Source: Arcobacter sp.
Lineage (GTDB): Bacteria; Campylobacterota; Campylobacteria; Campylobacterales; Arcobacteraceae
DNA: 41,697 nt
Direction: 5' to 3'
NCBI GenBank assembly: GCA_002685075.1
Contig: NYWO01000087.1
Location: forward strand, 1 to 41,697
Below, piece by piece: positions 8,111 through 16,631 of this stretch. The notes beneath the pieces were generated by a model. The model was given only the letters and a program-made list of their open reading frames with translations. It searched no databases and had not been told where the DNA came from. Position numbers and translations under genes: made by a program. Every line of letters begins with the position of its first letter. Positions within the stretch are counted from its first letter, which is position 1.

Positions 8111-9913
8111 ATGAATATAAAAGATAAATCACTCGAAGAATTAGAAAAAGTATCCCAAGATATTAGAGATAGAATTATTGATGTAGTATCAAGAAAAGGT
8201 GGGCATTTTTCTTCTACTTTAGGGGCAGTTGAATTAACTGTAGGAATGCACAAAGTATTTGACGCTTTTAGTGATCCTTTTATATTCGACGTTTCTCACC
8301 AATGTTATCCTCATAAACTATTAACAGGAAGATGGGAAGAGTTTGAAACAATTAGACAGTTTGGTGGTCTTAGTGGTTTTACAAAACCAAATGAGTCTGA
8401 TGCAGATTATTTTGTAGCTGGACATAGTTCAACTTCTATTTCACTAGCTGTTGGAGCTGCTAAATCAATTAAACTTAAAAAAGAAGATAGAATACCGGTT
8501 GTTATGATTGGTGATGGTTCAATGACTGCAGGAATGGTATATGAAGCTTTAAATGAACTAGGAGATATTAAATTACCTGTAGTAATTATTCTAAATGATA
8601 ATGAAATGTCAATTGCAAAGCCAATTGGAGCAATTTCAAAGCATCTTTCAAAACTTCTTGCTGGTAAAACTTATCAAGGTTTTAAAGGTAGAATTGATAC
8701 ATTTATTAAAAATAATATGCCAGAAGGTACTACATATATTGCTAAAAGAATGGAAGAAGCTATGAAGCTTATTACTCCTGGTATTTTATTTGAAGAGATG
8801 GGTATTGATTATATTGGTCCTATTGATGGACATAATTTAGAAGAAGTAATTGATACTTTAGAACTTGCAAAAAATATGAATAAACCAGTAATTGTTCATG
8901 CTCGAACTGTAAAAGGAAAAGGTTATGAAATTGCGGAAGGCCAACATGAACATTGGCATGGAGTTGGACCGTTTAATGTAAGTGATGGTGCTTTTATAAA
9001 AAAAACTGCGCCAAAAGCTGCAACGGCAGTATTTGCAGATGCATTATCAAATCTTGCATGTAAGTATGATAATATTGTAGGAGTTACTGCTGCAATGCCA
9101 AGTGGTACAGGTATAAATAAATTAATGGAAAAATTTCCTGAAAGATTTTGGGATGTTGCAATTGCAGAACAACATGCTGTTACTTCAATGGCTGCAATGG
9201 CTAAAGAAGGTTTTAAACCATATATTACAATTTATTCAACTTTTTTACAAAGAGGTTTTGACCAGATAATTCACGATGTCTGTATTATGGATTTACCTGT
9301 AGTTTTTGCAATAGATAGAGCAGGGACTGTTGGAAATGATGGAGAAACACATCAAGGTGCATTTGATATTTCGTATTTAAGATTTATACCAAATATGATT
9401 GTATTTGCTCCACGTGATAATGGAACTTTAGAACAAGGATTGGCCTTTGCATATACTTTAAATTCACCTAGTGCGATAAGATATCCAAGAGGTGCTTTTA
9501 TTGAAGTTGATTATCCTATTGTTCCTTTTGAACTTGGAAAAGCACAAGTTCTAAAAGAGGGTAAGAGTAATAAACTATTTATTGGATATGGAGCTGCGGT
9601 AGGACGTGCTTGTCAAACACAAGAACTTCATAATGAAGATATTGCTATTGTAGATCTAAGATTTGTTAAACCTTTAGATGAAGAGTGTTTAAAAGATTTA
9701 GCTACAAGATATGATGATTGGTATGTCTTCTCTGATTCACAAAAACAAGGTGGAGTAGCAAGTGCTATTTTAGAGTTTTTAAATGATGCAAATATAAATG
9801 TAAAACTTACTACTTTTGAGTATGAAGATAAGTTTATAGACCATGGAGATACAAAACTAATAGAAAAAAGTTTAGGTTTAGCTGCTGAAGATTTGGTAGA
9901 AAGAATAAAATGA
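8111..9913 (+). CDS. dxs: 1-Deoxy-D-xylulose-5-phosphate synthase
   Basis: Condenses pyruvate with glyceraldehyde 3-phosphate, the first step of the MEP isoprenoid pathway; ispE of the same pathway is at 38219. The 600-residue protein has the thiamine-diphosphate motif GDGSMTAGMVYEALN followed by the NDNEMSIA segment, DVSHQCYPHKL near the N-terminus, the transketolase central domain (AEQHAVT, DRAGTVGNDGETHQG) and a C-terminal domain. The ATG at 8111 is chosen over an upstream in-frame TTG at 8099 because GGGAGA at 8101-8106 is correctly spaced for it. The next gene overlaps the stop by four bases. Confidence 0.95.
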   Translation: MNIKDKSLEELEKVSQDIRDRIIDVVSRKGGHFSSTLGAVELTVGMHKVFDAFSDPFIFDVSHQCYPHKLLTGRWEEFETIRQFGGLSGFTKPNESDADYFVAGHSSTSISLAVGAAKSIKLKKEDRIPVVMIGDGSMTAGMVYEALNELGDIKLPVVIILNDNEMSIAKPIGAISKHLSKLLAGKTYQGFKGRIDTFIKNNMPEGTTYIAKRMEEAMKLITPGILFEEMGIDYIGPIDGHNLEEVIDTLELAKNMNKPVIVHARTVKGKGYEIAEGQHEHWHGVGPFNVSDGAFIKKTAPKAATAVFADALSNLACKYDNIVGVTAAMPSGTGINKLMEKFPERFWDVAIAEQHAVTSMAAMAKEGFKPYITIYSTFLQRGFDQIIHDVCIMDLPVVFAIDRAGTVGNDGETHQGAFDISYLRFIPNMIVFAPRDNGTLEQGLAFAYTLNSPSAIRYPRGAFIEVDYPIVPFELGKAQVLKEGKSNKLFIGYGAAVGRACQTQELHNEDIAIVDLRFVKPLDEECLKDLATRYDDWYVFSDSQKQGGVASAILEFLNDANINVKLTTFEYEDKFIDHGDTKLIEKSLGLAAEDLVERIK

Positions 9914-10377
9914 GTGATAAATTAAGCGAACTTTTACAAAATAATACAAAAGTAGAGATACTAAAGTATATAGAGAATGCTTTAGAAAAAAGTGATGAAG
10001 CACCTTTTTGGAAAGAGAAAATTGTACCTTTCATAGATGCGATTTTATCTGTTTTATTGCCTTTAAAAAAGCAAAATCTTTTATTTACACCTGAGGGTAA
10101 AATAAAACAAAATTTGGATTCTACACTATTTTATGAATGGACTGATTTAATTTCTTTGAGAACACTTGCTTTTACTTTAGAGTTAAGTAATGCCCAAAAT
10201 AAGTTATTAAGAACTTCATATAAAGATGTTGAGTATAAAAAAATTGATTTAGAAGTTTTAGGAAGATATCTTAGTTCTTATAAAGTAAATTTAGTAGATG
10301 AAGACCATCTTGATTTTCCTGTAGGAAATTATAATTTGCATATTGGAATGGTAACTATTATAAAATCACTATTTTAA
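9910..10377 (+). CDS. Hypothetical protein translationally coupled to dxs
   Basis: I do not recognise this 155-residue protein. It starts at the ATGA overlap with the dxs stop, so it is very likely co-translated. It has no signal peptide; residues about 30-55 contain a moderately hydrophobic stretch (VPFIDAILSVLLPL) that could be a buried helix rather than a membrane segment. The rest looks mixed helical and charged, with few conserved-looking motifs. Its stop overlaps that of the convergent patatin gene by three bases. A soluble accessory protein is the most I can say. Confidence 0.7.
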   Translation: MSDKLSELLQNNTKVEILKYIENALEKSDEAPFWKEKIVPFIDAILSVLLPLKKQNLLFTPEGKIKQNLDSTLFYEWTDLISLRTLAFTLELSNAQNKLLRTSYKDVEYKKIDLEVLGRYLSSYKVNLVDEDHLDFPVGNYNLHIGMVTIIKSLF

Positions 10378-11231
10378 TCTTTATTTTTTAAAGTTTCTTT
10401 TGTAATAATAGAGCCATATTCTATTAATTCTTTGGCTTTATGAAAATCATAAAATTCACAAGCTTTATTTGAAATATTTATCATAATATCAGGCTGATGA
10501 GAAGCTAATTGATGTCTTGATATTACTTCTTGCATAGTTTCTATTGATTTATTAATAATCTCAAAATAACCAAGACTCTCTTTCTTTTTAATATTCTTTT
10601 GGAAAAAATTTGTAATATTTTCTTTAATACTTTTTTCTTGTTTTTCAAATAAATATTGATGTTCTTTTTTTATATTTATAGAACTATTTAAATCAACTGC
10701 AATTATTAAATCAGTAAACTCAGAAATTGTAGGTATTAAAGGTAGTGGATTTAAAATACCACCATCAAAAAGTTCTCTTTTATTTATTTTTATTGGAGTA
10801 AAAACTGTTGGAATAGAAATAGAAGCTCTTATTGCATCTTTAAGTGAGCCTTTTTGGAGCCAAACTTCTTTTCTATTTATTATATCAGTTGCAGTTGCGG
10901 TAAAAGATATAGGAAGGTCTTCAATTTTAATATCACCAATCATTCCTTCAATTTTTTTAAAAACTTTATCTGCTTTTATCATGCCATTTGTACTAAATGA
11001 AAAATCAACTAATTTTAACACATCGAAAATATCAAAGTTTAATATCCATTCTTCATATTCATCAAGTTTTCCTGCTGCATATAATCCACCAATTAAAGCA
11101 CCAATAGAAGAACCTGAAATGGATTTTATTTTATAACCATTCTTTATAAGCTCTTTAATAACCCCAATATGTGCATAACCTCGTGCGCCCCCACTTCCTA
11201 AAACTAAAGATACAGATTTTTGATTATTCAT
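10374..11231 (-). CDS. Patatin-like phospholipase, RssA/YchK type
   Basis: Predicted serine lipid acyl hydrolase with a Ser-Asp dyad. The 285-residue protein has the glycine-rich oxyanion segment GSGGARGYAHIGV (about 12-24), the nucleophile elbow GSSIG with Ser42, and the catalytic-aspartate motif DGG at Asp156. The C-terminal third is lysine-rich and helical. There is no signal peptide, so a cytoplasmic or membrane-face role is likely. It follows the L,D-transpeptidase gene after five bases, suggesting one transcript; substrate unknown. Confidence 0.88.
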   Translation of the reverse strand: MNNQKSVSLVLGSGGARGYAHIGVIKELIKNGYKIKSISGSSIGALIGGLYAAGKLDEYEEWILNFDIFDVLKLVDFSFSTNGMIKADKVFKKIEGMIGDIKIEDLPISFTATATDIINRKEVWLQKGSLKDAIRASISIPTVFTPIKINKRELFDGGILNPLPLIPTISEFTDLIIAVDLNSSINIKKEHQYLFEKQEKSIKENITNFFQKNIKKKESLGYFEIINKSIETMQEVISRHQLASHQPDIMINISNKACEFYDFHKAKELIEYGSIITKETLKNKD

Positions 11232-11236
11232 AAAAT

Positions 11237-12580
11237 TTAGAAGTTTAACTTTTGAATTTTGTCATATCCATAAATATCATTGTGAAATGATAACTTGTCA
11301 TTTTTAACTTCTACGGTTTGATATGTTAAATGAATAGGTAATTTTTTGTTTAGTCTAATAGTATTTGTTCTTTGACTATCAAAAATGTTTCTTACTTTTG
11401 TATATGAATATTTTGTATAATTTTCAGATAAGTATTTCATTAGACTAATTGGATGTTCTAATCTAATACATCCATGACTTACAAATCTTATCTTTTCTCT
11501 ACTTGACTTAAATCTCCAAGTCCCAATAGTATCATGCATATAAACAGCATAATCATTTGGAAAAATAAATTTCATTCTACCCATTCCATTTGTTCTTGAT
11601 GGAAGTTGAATAAATTTATATGGAATATATCTGACATTTTTCTTTAAATACTTTTTCCAATTTACCTCTTTCCATTTTATTTCTTTTGAGCTAAGTTTAT
11701 AGTTTTTTCTGATAACTATATTTTTCTTTTTTAAATAGTTTTTATCTTTTAATGCTTTTGGGATAATACTACTTTTTGCAATAGAATCAGGAATATTCCA
11801 AGTAGGATTTACTATAAAATAAGCTAATTTACTTGAAAGTATTGGAGTTTGTGTATCTGTTGCACCAACAACTGTTCCAAATCTTTTTGTTTCCTTTCCT
11901 TGTTTATAAAAAGTAAAATCATGAGTTGGTACATTTAATTGAATAAAATCTTCACTATTAGAATATTTAAGAAGTTTAAGTCTTTCAATATTTAACTTTA
12001 ATTTATCTCGTTTTTTTTGTGAAAGTGAAGTGTTCTGAAGCTTTTTTATAAGTGGAAAGAATTGAGGATGCTTTGGTGTATATGTGTTTAATATATCTTT
12101 GATTGAAGTATCAGAACGATATTTCTTTAATAGTTCATTTTTATTTATATTTAAATTATAAACTTCATAATGTTGATTAACTTTTTTGTATTTATTTTTT
12201 TTCAGTTCTTTTTTAAATGAACTTTGGTCAATACATGAATTACTTAAATTCTTAGTATAAGTATAAAAAAGATCTTCTAATTTCTTAGATTTTTCCATTG
12301 TATTTGCTAGGTTTAGAATATTAAAGTATTCATTTTTACTTCCACATAATGATGAGTAAGTGTCATCTTTTAGTATTTCTAAAAATATAACTTCTTTATA
12401 AGTTAAGCCAGCAAATTCATCAAAAGTATCTTCTTTTATTCTCTTTTGAGGTGTTATAATTTCTTCAAGTTTATTTTCAGTATTAATTGTAGTAGGTACA
12501 ACTTTTTGGGCTGTTTTACTTGAACAAGCACTTAATAGTACAAGAATTGTAATAGAGAATAAAATATTTGATATTTTCAT
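11237..12580 (-). CDS. L,D-transpeptidase of the YcbB/LdtD type, putative lipoprotein
   Basis: Predicted to form 3-3 cross-links in, or otherwise trim, peptidoglycan. The 447-residue protein has a lipoprotein signal with lipobox LSAC (Cys19), a charged alpha-helical region to about residue 200, the YcbB-type segment NPTWNIPDSIAKSSIIP, and the YkuD active site SHGCIRLEHP with nucleophile Cys371 and an upstream histidine in MHDTIGTW. The protein is shorter than E. coli YcbB (about 615), lacking some N-terminal sequence. A TATACT -10-like box lies upstream. The patatin gene follows downstream. Confidence 0.88.
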   Translation of the reverse strand: MKISNILFSITILVLLSACSSKTAQKVVPTTINTENKLEEIITPQKRIKEDTFDEFAGLTYKEVIFLEILKDDTYSSLCGSKNEYFNILNLANTMEKSKKLEDLFYTYTKNLSNSCIDQSSFKKELKKNKYKKVNQHYEVYNLNINKNELLKKYRSDTSIKDILNTYTPKHPQFFPLIKKLQNTSLSQKKRDKLKLNIERLKLLKYSNSEDFIQLNVPTHDFTFYKQGKETKRFGTVVGATDTQTPILSSKLAYFIVNPTWNIPDSIAKSSIIPKALKDKNYLKKKNIVIRKNYKLSSKEIKWKEVNWKKYLKKNVRYIPYKFIQLPSRTNGMGRMKFIFPNDYAVYMHDTIGTWRFKSSREKIRFVSHGCIRLEHPISLMKYLSENYTKYSYTKVRNIFDSQRTNTIRLNKKLPIHLTYQTVEVKNDKLSFHNDIYGYDKIQKLNF

Positions 12581-12665
12581 TAGTAGTCCATAATTTGTTA
12601 TTTAGATTGTAGTATATACTAAAAAAGTAAACAGTTTTCTCATTAAGATAATAAAAATAATTATT

Positions 12666-13214
12666 TTAATCCATGAAAGCTTTCAATTTCTCTATACAAA
12701 GTCCCATAGCTGTACTTTCATATCCTTTAACCTTTTTGATATAAGGTTTACAAAACCCTTCAACCATAATAGCTCCTGCTTTTCCAAAGCATTCACCTGA
12801 ATTTATATATTCATTCATGTTTTTTTCATCAAATTTCTCAAATTCATACGTAGTAATTGATATATCAATAATTTCTTTATCTTTTGATTTATAAATCATA
12901 CAAGTAATAACAGAAGTTTCTCTTCCACTTTGAAGTTCAAGCATATATCTAGCATCATCTTCATCTTTGGCTTTTCTTAAAAGTAAACCTTTTGTTGTTA
13001 CTACGCTATCTGCTACTAATAAAGGCATATCTTCAATACCGTATTTTTTATAAAGCTCATTAAATTTTCCTTTTGTAGCTTCATAACAAAATGATTTAGG
13101 GTTTATAGTTTTTATAGAATCTTCATCAAAATCTCCACCATTTTGAATAAACTCTATTTTGGCATTATTTAGTAATAAAGCTCTAGTTTGAGAATTTGAA
13201 CCAAGTCTTATCAA
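12666..13214 (-). CDS. maf: Maf-like nucleoside triphosphate pyrophosphatase
   Basis: Maf proteins hydrolyse non-canonical or pyrimidine nucleotides and were first linked to septum formation. The 182-residue product starts M-I-R-L-G-S-N-S-Q-T-R, matching the family's N-terminal phosphate-binding motif, then has LVADSVV and FGKAGA motifs. An upstream TTG at 13259 would lengthen it by 15 residues, but I choose TTG at 13214: it has AAAAGGA five bases before it, gives the family N-terminus, and the likely promoter TATAAT (13233-13238) lies inside the longer version. It is divergent from the PanE-like gene. Confidence 0.88.
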   Translation of the reverse strand: MIRLGSNSQTRALLLNNAKIEFIQNGGDFDEDSIKTINPKSFCYEATKGKFNELYKKYGIEDMPLLVADSVVTTKGLLLRKAKDEDDARYMLELQSGRETSVITCMIYKSKDKEIIDISITTYEFEKFDEKNMNEYINSGECFGKAGAIMVEGFCKPYIKKVKGYESTAMGLCIEKLKAFMD

Positions 13215-13232
13215 AGCAATCCTTTTATTGGA

Positions 13233-13238
13233 ATTATA
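13233..13238 (-). promoter_or_regulatory. -10 box of maf
   Basis: Perfect TATAAT on the minus strand. The predicted start near 13226 leaves a leader of about 12 nt before the TTG at 13214, which supports the shorter maf start. Confidence 0.55.
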
Positions 13239-13244
13239 CTTAAT

Positions 13245-13259
13245 TTGTATATAATACAA
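13245..13259. promoter_or_regulatory. Palindrome TTGTAT-ATA-ATACAA in the maf/panE-like divergent promoter
   Basis: Six-base perfect inverted arms separated by three bases. It contains a plus-strand TATAAT (13250-13255) that could serve the PanE-like gene and lies just upstream of the minus-strand maf -10 box. It may be an operator, but AT-rich palindromes arise easily in this genome. Confidence 0.3.
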
Positions 13260-13316
13260 ATTTAATAATTATAATTAAAATATAAAAATTGATATAAATA
13301 GAATTAGGATTTAAAT

Positions 13317-14279
13317 ATGAATATTGTAGTAATTGGTGCTGGTGGAATTGGAGCTTACTATGGAATGATTTTACATGAAGTTGGATGTAATATTACATTT
13401 ATAGCAAGAGGTGAAAACTTAGCCTATTTAAAAGAAAATAAGTTAAAAATGACTCATCCAAATTATATTATAGAAGATAAAATAAATACTTTAAGTATAG
13501 AAGAACTTACAAAATTAAACCCAGAAGATTTTGATGCTGTTATAATTGCTACAAAAGCTATGAGTACAAAGACTATTTCAAAGTCTTTATCTACATGGAT
13601 TAAGGACTCTAGTAAAATACCATATTATATTTCATTACAAAATGGTGTTGAAAATGAAGATGTAATGTGTGAGTATTATCCAAGTGAATATGTAATAGGT
13701 GGACTTACAAGACTAATCGTATCTCATACTGTATCATTAGGACATGTTCACTGTTCAGGTGAGGTTCAAACTCTAATAGGTGCAATAAAACACACAAAAG
13801 AGAATAAGAATTTCTTAGAAAAATTAAAAACTATTTTAGATAAAACACAAACAACTACTTTTATATGTGAAGATATAAAGTTAGAACTTTGGAATAAACT
13901 GATTATAAACAATGGTGTAAATGCCATTTGTGCACTTATTGAAGAAGAATCAGGTCCTTTATTAGCAAATGAAAAAACAGCAAAGCTTATATATGGACTT
14001 ATGAGTGAAGCAGCAAGTGCATCAAATGCAGTTGGAGTAAATTTATCACAAGATGATGCAGATAAAATGTTTGAATTAATGAAAACATTTCAATCCGTAA
14101 AACCATCTATGTGGGTTGATACACAAAATAATAGAGATTTGGAACTTGATGAGATTTGTGGAGTTGTTATAAAAAATTGTGAAAAACTTGGACTTGATGC
14201 TCCATATACGCGAACAATAGCTACTATACTAGAGTATACATATAATAGGAAAAGAACTAATCTTCTTAAAGCTATATAG
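13317..14279 (+). CDS. 2-Dehydropantoate 2-reductase family protein (ApbA/PanE)
   Basis: NADPH-dependent ketopantoate reductase family, needed for pantothenate synthesis in its best-known members. The 320-residue protein starts with the Rossmann motif IGAGGIGAYYG (about 6-16), has the family lysine segment ATKAMSTK, QNGVENED, and the C-terminal helical domain with KLIINNGVNAICAL. Length is typical. The next gene starts right after its TAG stop, so it forms a unit with a DMT permease and a further membrane protein; that context leaves open a different 2-oxoacid substrate. Confidence 0.85.
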   Translation: MNIVVIGAGGIGAYYGMILHEVGCNITFIARGENLAYLKENKLKMTHPNYIIEDKINTLSIEELTKLNPEDFDAVIIATKAMSTKTISKSLSTWIKDSSKIPYYISLQNGVENEDVMCEYYPSEYVIGGLTRLIVSHTVSLGHVHCSGEVQTLIGAIKHTKENKNFLEKLKTILDKTQTTTFICEDIKLELWNKLIINNGVNAICALIEEESGPLLANEKTAKLIYGLMSEAASASNAVGVNLSQDDADKMFELMKTFQSVKPSMWVDTQNNRDLELDEICGVVIKNCEKLGLDAPYTRTIATILEYTYNRKRTNLLKAI

Positions 14280-15161
14280 ATGAAATATTATGTGTTTTTA
14301 ACGCTTACTGTTTTATTTTGGTCAGGAAATTTTGTCTTTGGAAGATTGATTTCACCAGAAGTAGAACCTGTAGAGCTAGCTTTTTTTAGATGGTTTTTTG
14401 TTGCATTGATTTTATTACCATATTTTATTTATAGATTTAAGTATATTATGCAGGTTTTAAAAAAAGAGTATTTTATAATTATCACATTTTCTATTTTAGG
14501 TATTTCTTGTTTTAATACACTATTATATATAGGTCTTCAAACAACAACTGCTACGAATGCCTTATTAATAAATTCCAGCATACCTATTATGATTATTGTG
14601 TTATCTGCGATTATTTTAAATAAAAAGATTACTAAAATGCAAAGTGTTGGAATTGTTCTTTCGACTTTGGGCGTAATATTTTTAATATTAAAAGGTGATA
14701 TAGATAATTTTATTACTTTAGAGTTTACAAGTGGAGACTTGTGGATACTTGTTGCTTGTGTTACTTGGGCTTTATATACGGTACTTTTAAAATATAAACC
14801 AAAAGAGTTAAATGCTTTTGATTTTTTGAGTATTACTGTATTTATAGGAATAGTTCTACTTGCTTTTGTATATTTCTCTTTAGGTTATAGTTTTGAGTTA
14901 GATTTTATACATAAAGAGGAGGTTTTATATTCACTAATTTATATAGTTGTTTTTCCTTCGCTACTTTCATTTTATTTTTGGAATATGTCAATTGTAGAAA
15001 TTGGAGCAAATAAAGCTGGACAATTTACACATCTAATGCCAATTTTTGGAGCTATTTTAGCTTATATCTTTTTAGGTGAAACATTAGAGTTTTATCATTT
15101 AGTTGGTATTTTATTTATAGGAATTGGGATTTATTTATCAATATTCCTAAAAAAGGCATAA
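14280..15161 (+). CDS. EamA/DMT-superfamily permease
   Basis: Inner-membrane transporter of the drug/metabolite superfamily. The 293 residues form about ten hydrophobic segments in two EamA repeats (about 5-135 and 150-288), with the typical FWSGNFVFGR start and the second-repeat pattern FLGETLEFYHLVGILFIGIGIYL. Substrate cannot be read from sequence; relatives export amino acids or related metabolites. Its ATG abuts the stop of the PanE-like gene, and the next gene follows after six bases. Confidence 0.87.
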   Translation: MKYYVFLTLTVLFWSGNFVFGRLISPEVEPVELAFFRWFFVALILLPYFIYRFKYIMQVLKKEYFIIITFSILGISCFNTLLYIGLQTTTATNALLINSSIPIMIIVLSAIILNKKITKMQSVGIVLSTLGVIFLILKGDIDNFITLEFTSGDLWILVACVTWALYTVLLKYKPKELNAFDFLSITVFIGIVLLAFVYFSLGYSFELDFIHKEEVLYSLIYIVVFPSLLSFYFWNMSIVEIGANKAGQFTHLMPIFGAILAYIFLGETLEFYHLVGILFIGIGIYLSIFLKKA

Positions 15162-15167
15162 GTTTTA

Positions 15168-16463
15168 ATGAATAGTATTATAGGTTCCTCTGGAATATTA
15201 ATATTCTTATCTTTCATTGTTACGCTTTTTGCATATTTTTTTAATACAGAATTATTAGTATATGCAGGGGCCTTAGCTTGGGGGTCACTTCTGATTTTAT
15301 TTTCTACAATTAAGAAAAAGAAGATGTTATTAATTCTTTTTGCATTGAGTTTTGTAGCTTTTCTTATTTCCTATATAAATGATTTTGATGTAAATATAGT
15401 AAAAGTATTTACAGTAAATCAATACTTATTAACTCTTTTAATAGGTGTTGGATTTTTAAGACTTATTGCTATTCCAAAGCAAGAGCAGATAAGTCAAAAT
15501 ATATTGCCAAAAGGTAAAAACTCTTTTTTTAAAACATATTTAAGTGTTCACTTATTTGGCTCAGTAATAAACCTATCTTCATTAATTTTAGTTGCTGATA
15601 AACTATATAAAAAAGCTCCTTTGACAAATATACAAATAATTCTACTTACAAGAGCTTTTGCTTCTGATGCTTATTGGTCCCCATTTTTTGTAGCTTTTGC
15701 TGCTGCTATTACTTATGCACCAAATTTATCTACATCAACAATACTTGTAAATGGAACCTTTTTAGCGCTAGTTACATTTGTTATTTCTTATTATGAGATT
15801 ATTAGAAATAAAGATTTAGATATAGACGAGTTTAGAGGTTATCCTTTATCTTTTAATAGTTTGTACTTACCAATTTGCTTGGCATTTTTAGTTTTAATTA
15901 CAAATCATTTTTATCCTGATATAAAAGTAATTATCTTAGTTGCTGCATTTGCAATATTATTAACATTAATTGTTCTACCAATAAAAAAAGGTTTTAAAAG
16001 AGCAAAAGAAAAGTTTATAAATCATATAAATAACGACCTTCCAAATATGAAAATGGAAATGTCACTTTTTTTAGTAGCAGGAATGTTTGGTATTTCTATA
16101 GGTTCAATTTTAATTGGACTTGATATTGCTTTACCTTTTGAAAAGTTTGATTGGTTTATTGCTTCAATACTTTTAGCTATTTTTATTATTCTAGCATTTG
16201 TTGGAATTCATCCAATTATTACAATAGCAATTATTGGTGATCTTTTAACAAATGTAAATCATACTTTATTAGCTGCAACATTTTTAATGGCATGGTCTAC
16301 AACAGTTTCGACATCTCCTTTTAGTGGATTGAACCTTACAATTGTTGCTAGATATAAAATTGAAGGAAAAAGAATATTCAAATTAAATATTCTTTATGCT
16401 TTAAAAATGTACATTATTTGTGTGCTTTGTCTATATTTTTTATCTAGATATTTAAATTTGTAA
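15168..16463 (+). CDS. Polytopic membrane protein, possibly an ion-transporter-superfamily permease
   Basis: I do not firmly recognise this 431-residue protein. It has about ten to twelve hydrophobic segments, a central charged loop (about 275-305, KKGFKRAKEKFINHINNDLP), and two similar re-entrant-like stretches: LLTRAFASDAYWSPFFVAFAAA (positions about 160-182) and a late FLMAWSTTVSTSPFSGLN. Polar serine/threonine-proline hairpins repeated in both halves recall ion-transporter families such as ArsB/NhaD/DctM. It is last in the PanE-like/DMT unit. A hairpin with a T-run follows at 16507-16583. Confidence 0.8.
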   Translation: MNSIIGSSGILIFLSFIVTLFAYFFNTELLVYAGALAWGSLLILFSTIKKKKMLLILFALSFVAFLISYINDFDVNIVKVFTVNQYLLTLLIGVGFLRLIAIPKQEQISQNILPKGKNSFFKTYLSVHLFGSVINLSSLILVADKLYKKAPLTNIQIILLTRAFASDAYWSPFFVAFAAAITYAPNLSTSTILVNGTFLALVTFVISYYEIIRNKDLDIDEFRGYPLSFNSLYLPICLAFLVLITNHFYPDIKVIILVAAFAILLTLIVLPIKKGFKRAKEKFINHINNDLPNMKMEMSLFLVAGMFGISIGSILIGLDIALPFEKFDWFIASILLAIFIILAFVGIHPIITIAIIGDLLTNVNHTLLAATFLMAWSTTVSTSPFSGLNLTIVARYKIEGKRIFKLNILYALKMYIICVLCLYFLSRYLNL

Positions 16464-16492
16464 AAAATCATACAATTATCATATTACTAATG

Positions 16493-16498
16493 TATAAT
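16493..16498 (+). promoter_or_regulatory. -10 box directly upstream of a stem-loop
   Basis: Perfect TATAAT within AATGTATAATTTTC. The predicted transcription start near 16505 is two bases before the left arm of the stem at 16507, so the RNA would begin with the hairpin. Confidence 0.45.
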
Positions 16499-16506
16499 TT
16501 TCATAT

Positions 16507-16583
16507 AAAAAAGGTAGATGCAGACTCATTTGTATCCTTTCTGCTTCCTAAATTATAAATAATTTGCATTTACCCTTTTTTTT
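16507..16583 (+). terminator. Long stem-loop with T-run: terminator, attenuator or small RNA
   Basis: The left arm 16507-16522 (six A, then GGTAGATGCA) pairs with the right arm 16565-16583 (TGCATTTACCC plus eight T) with one bulge and one G-U pair. The 42-nt loop can form an alternative pairing, GCAGA (16520-16524) with TCTGC (16540-16544), which would use bases of the terminator stem. As a plain terminator it would end the 13317-16463 unit; with the promoter at 16493 it could be an attenuator for the next gene or a roughly 78-nt RNA. Confidence 0.6.
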
Positions 16584-16631
16584 ACTTACATTGGTTACAA
16601 TTATCTAACTCTTACAGAAAGTGACTATTAC

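Noticed and set aside
16507-16583. Lysine riboswitch
   Set aside because: The AGGTAGA start recalls the lysine class, but the element is much too short and lacks the other conserved core segments.
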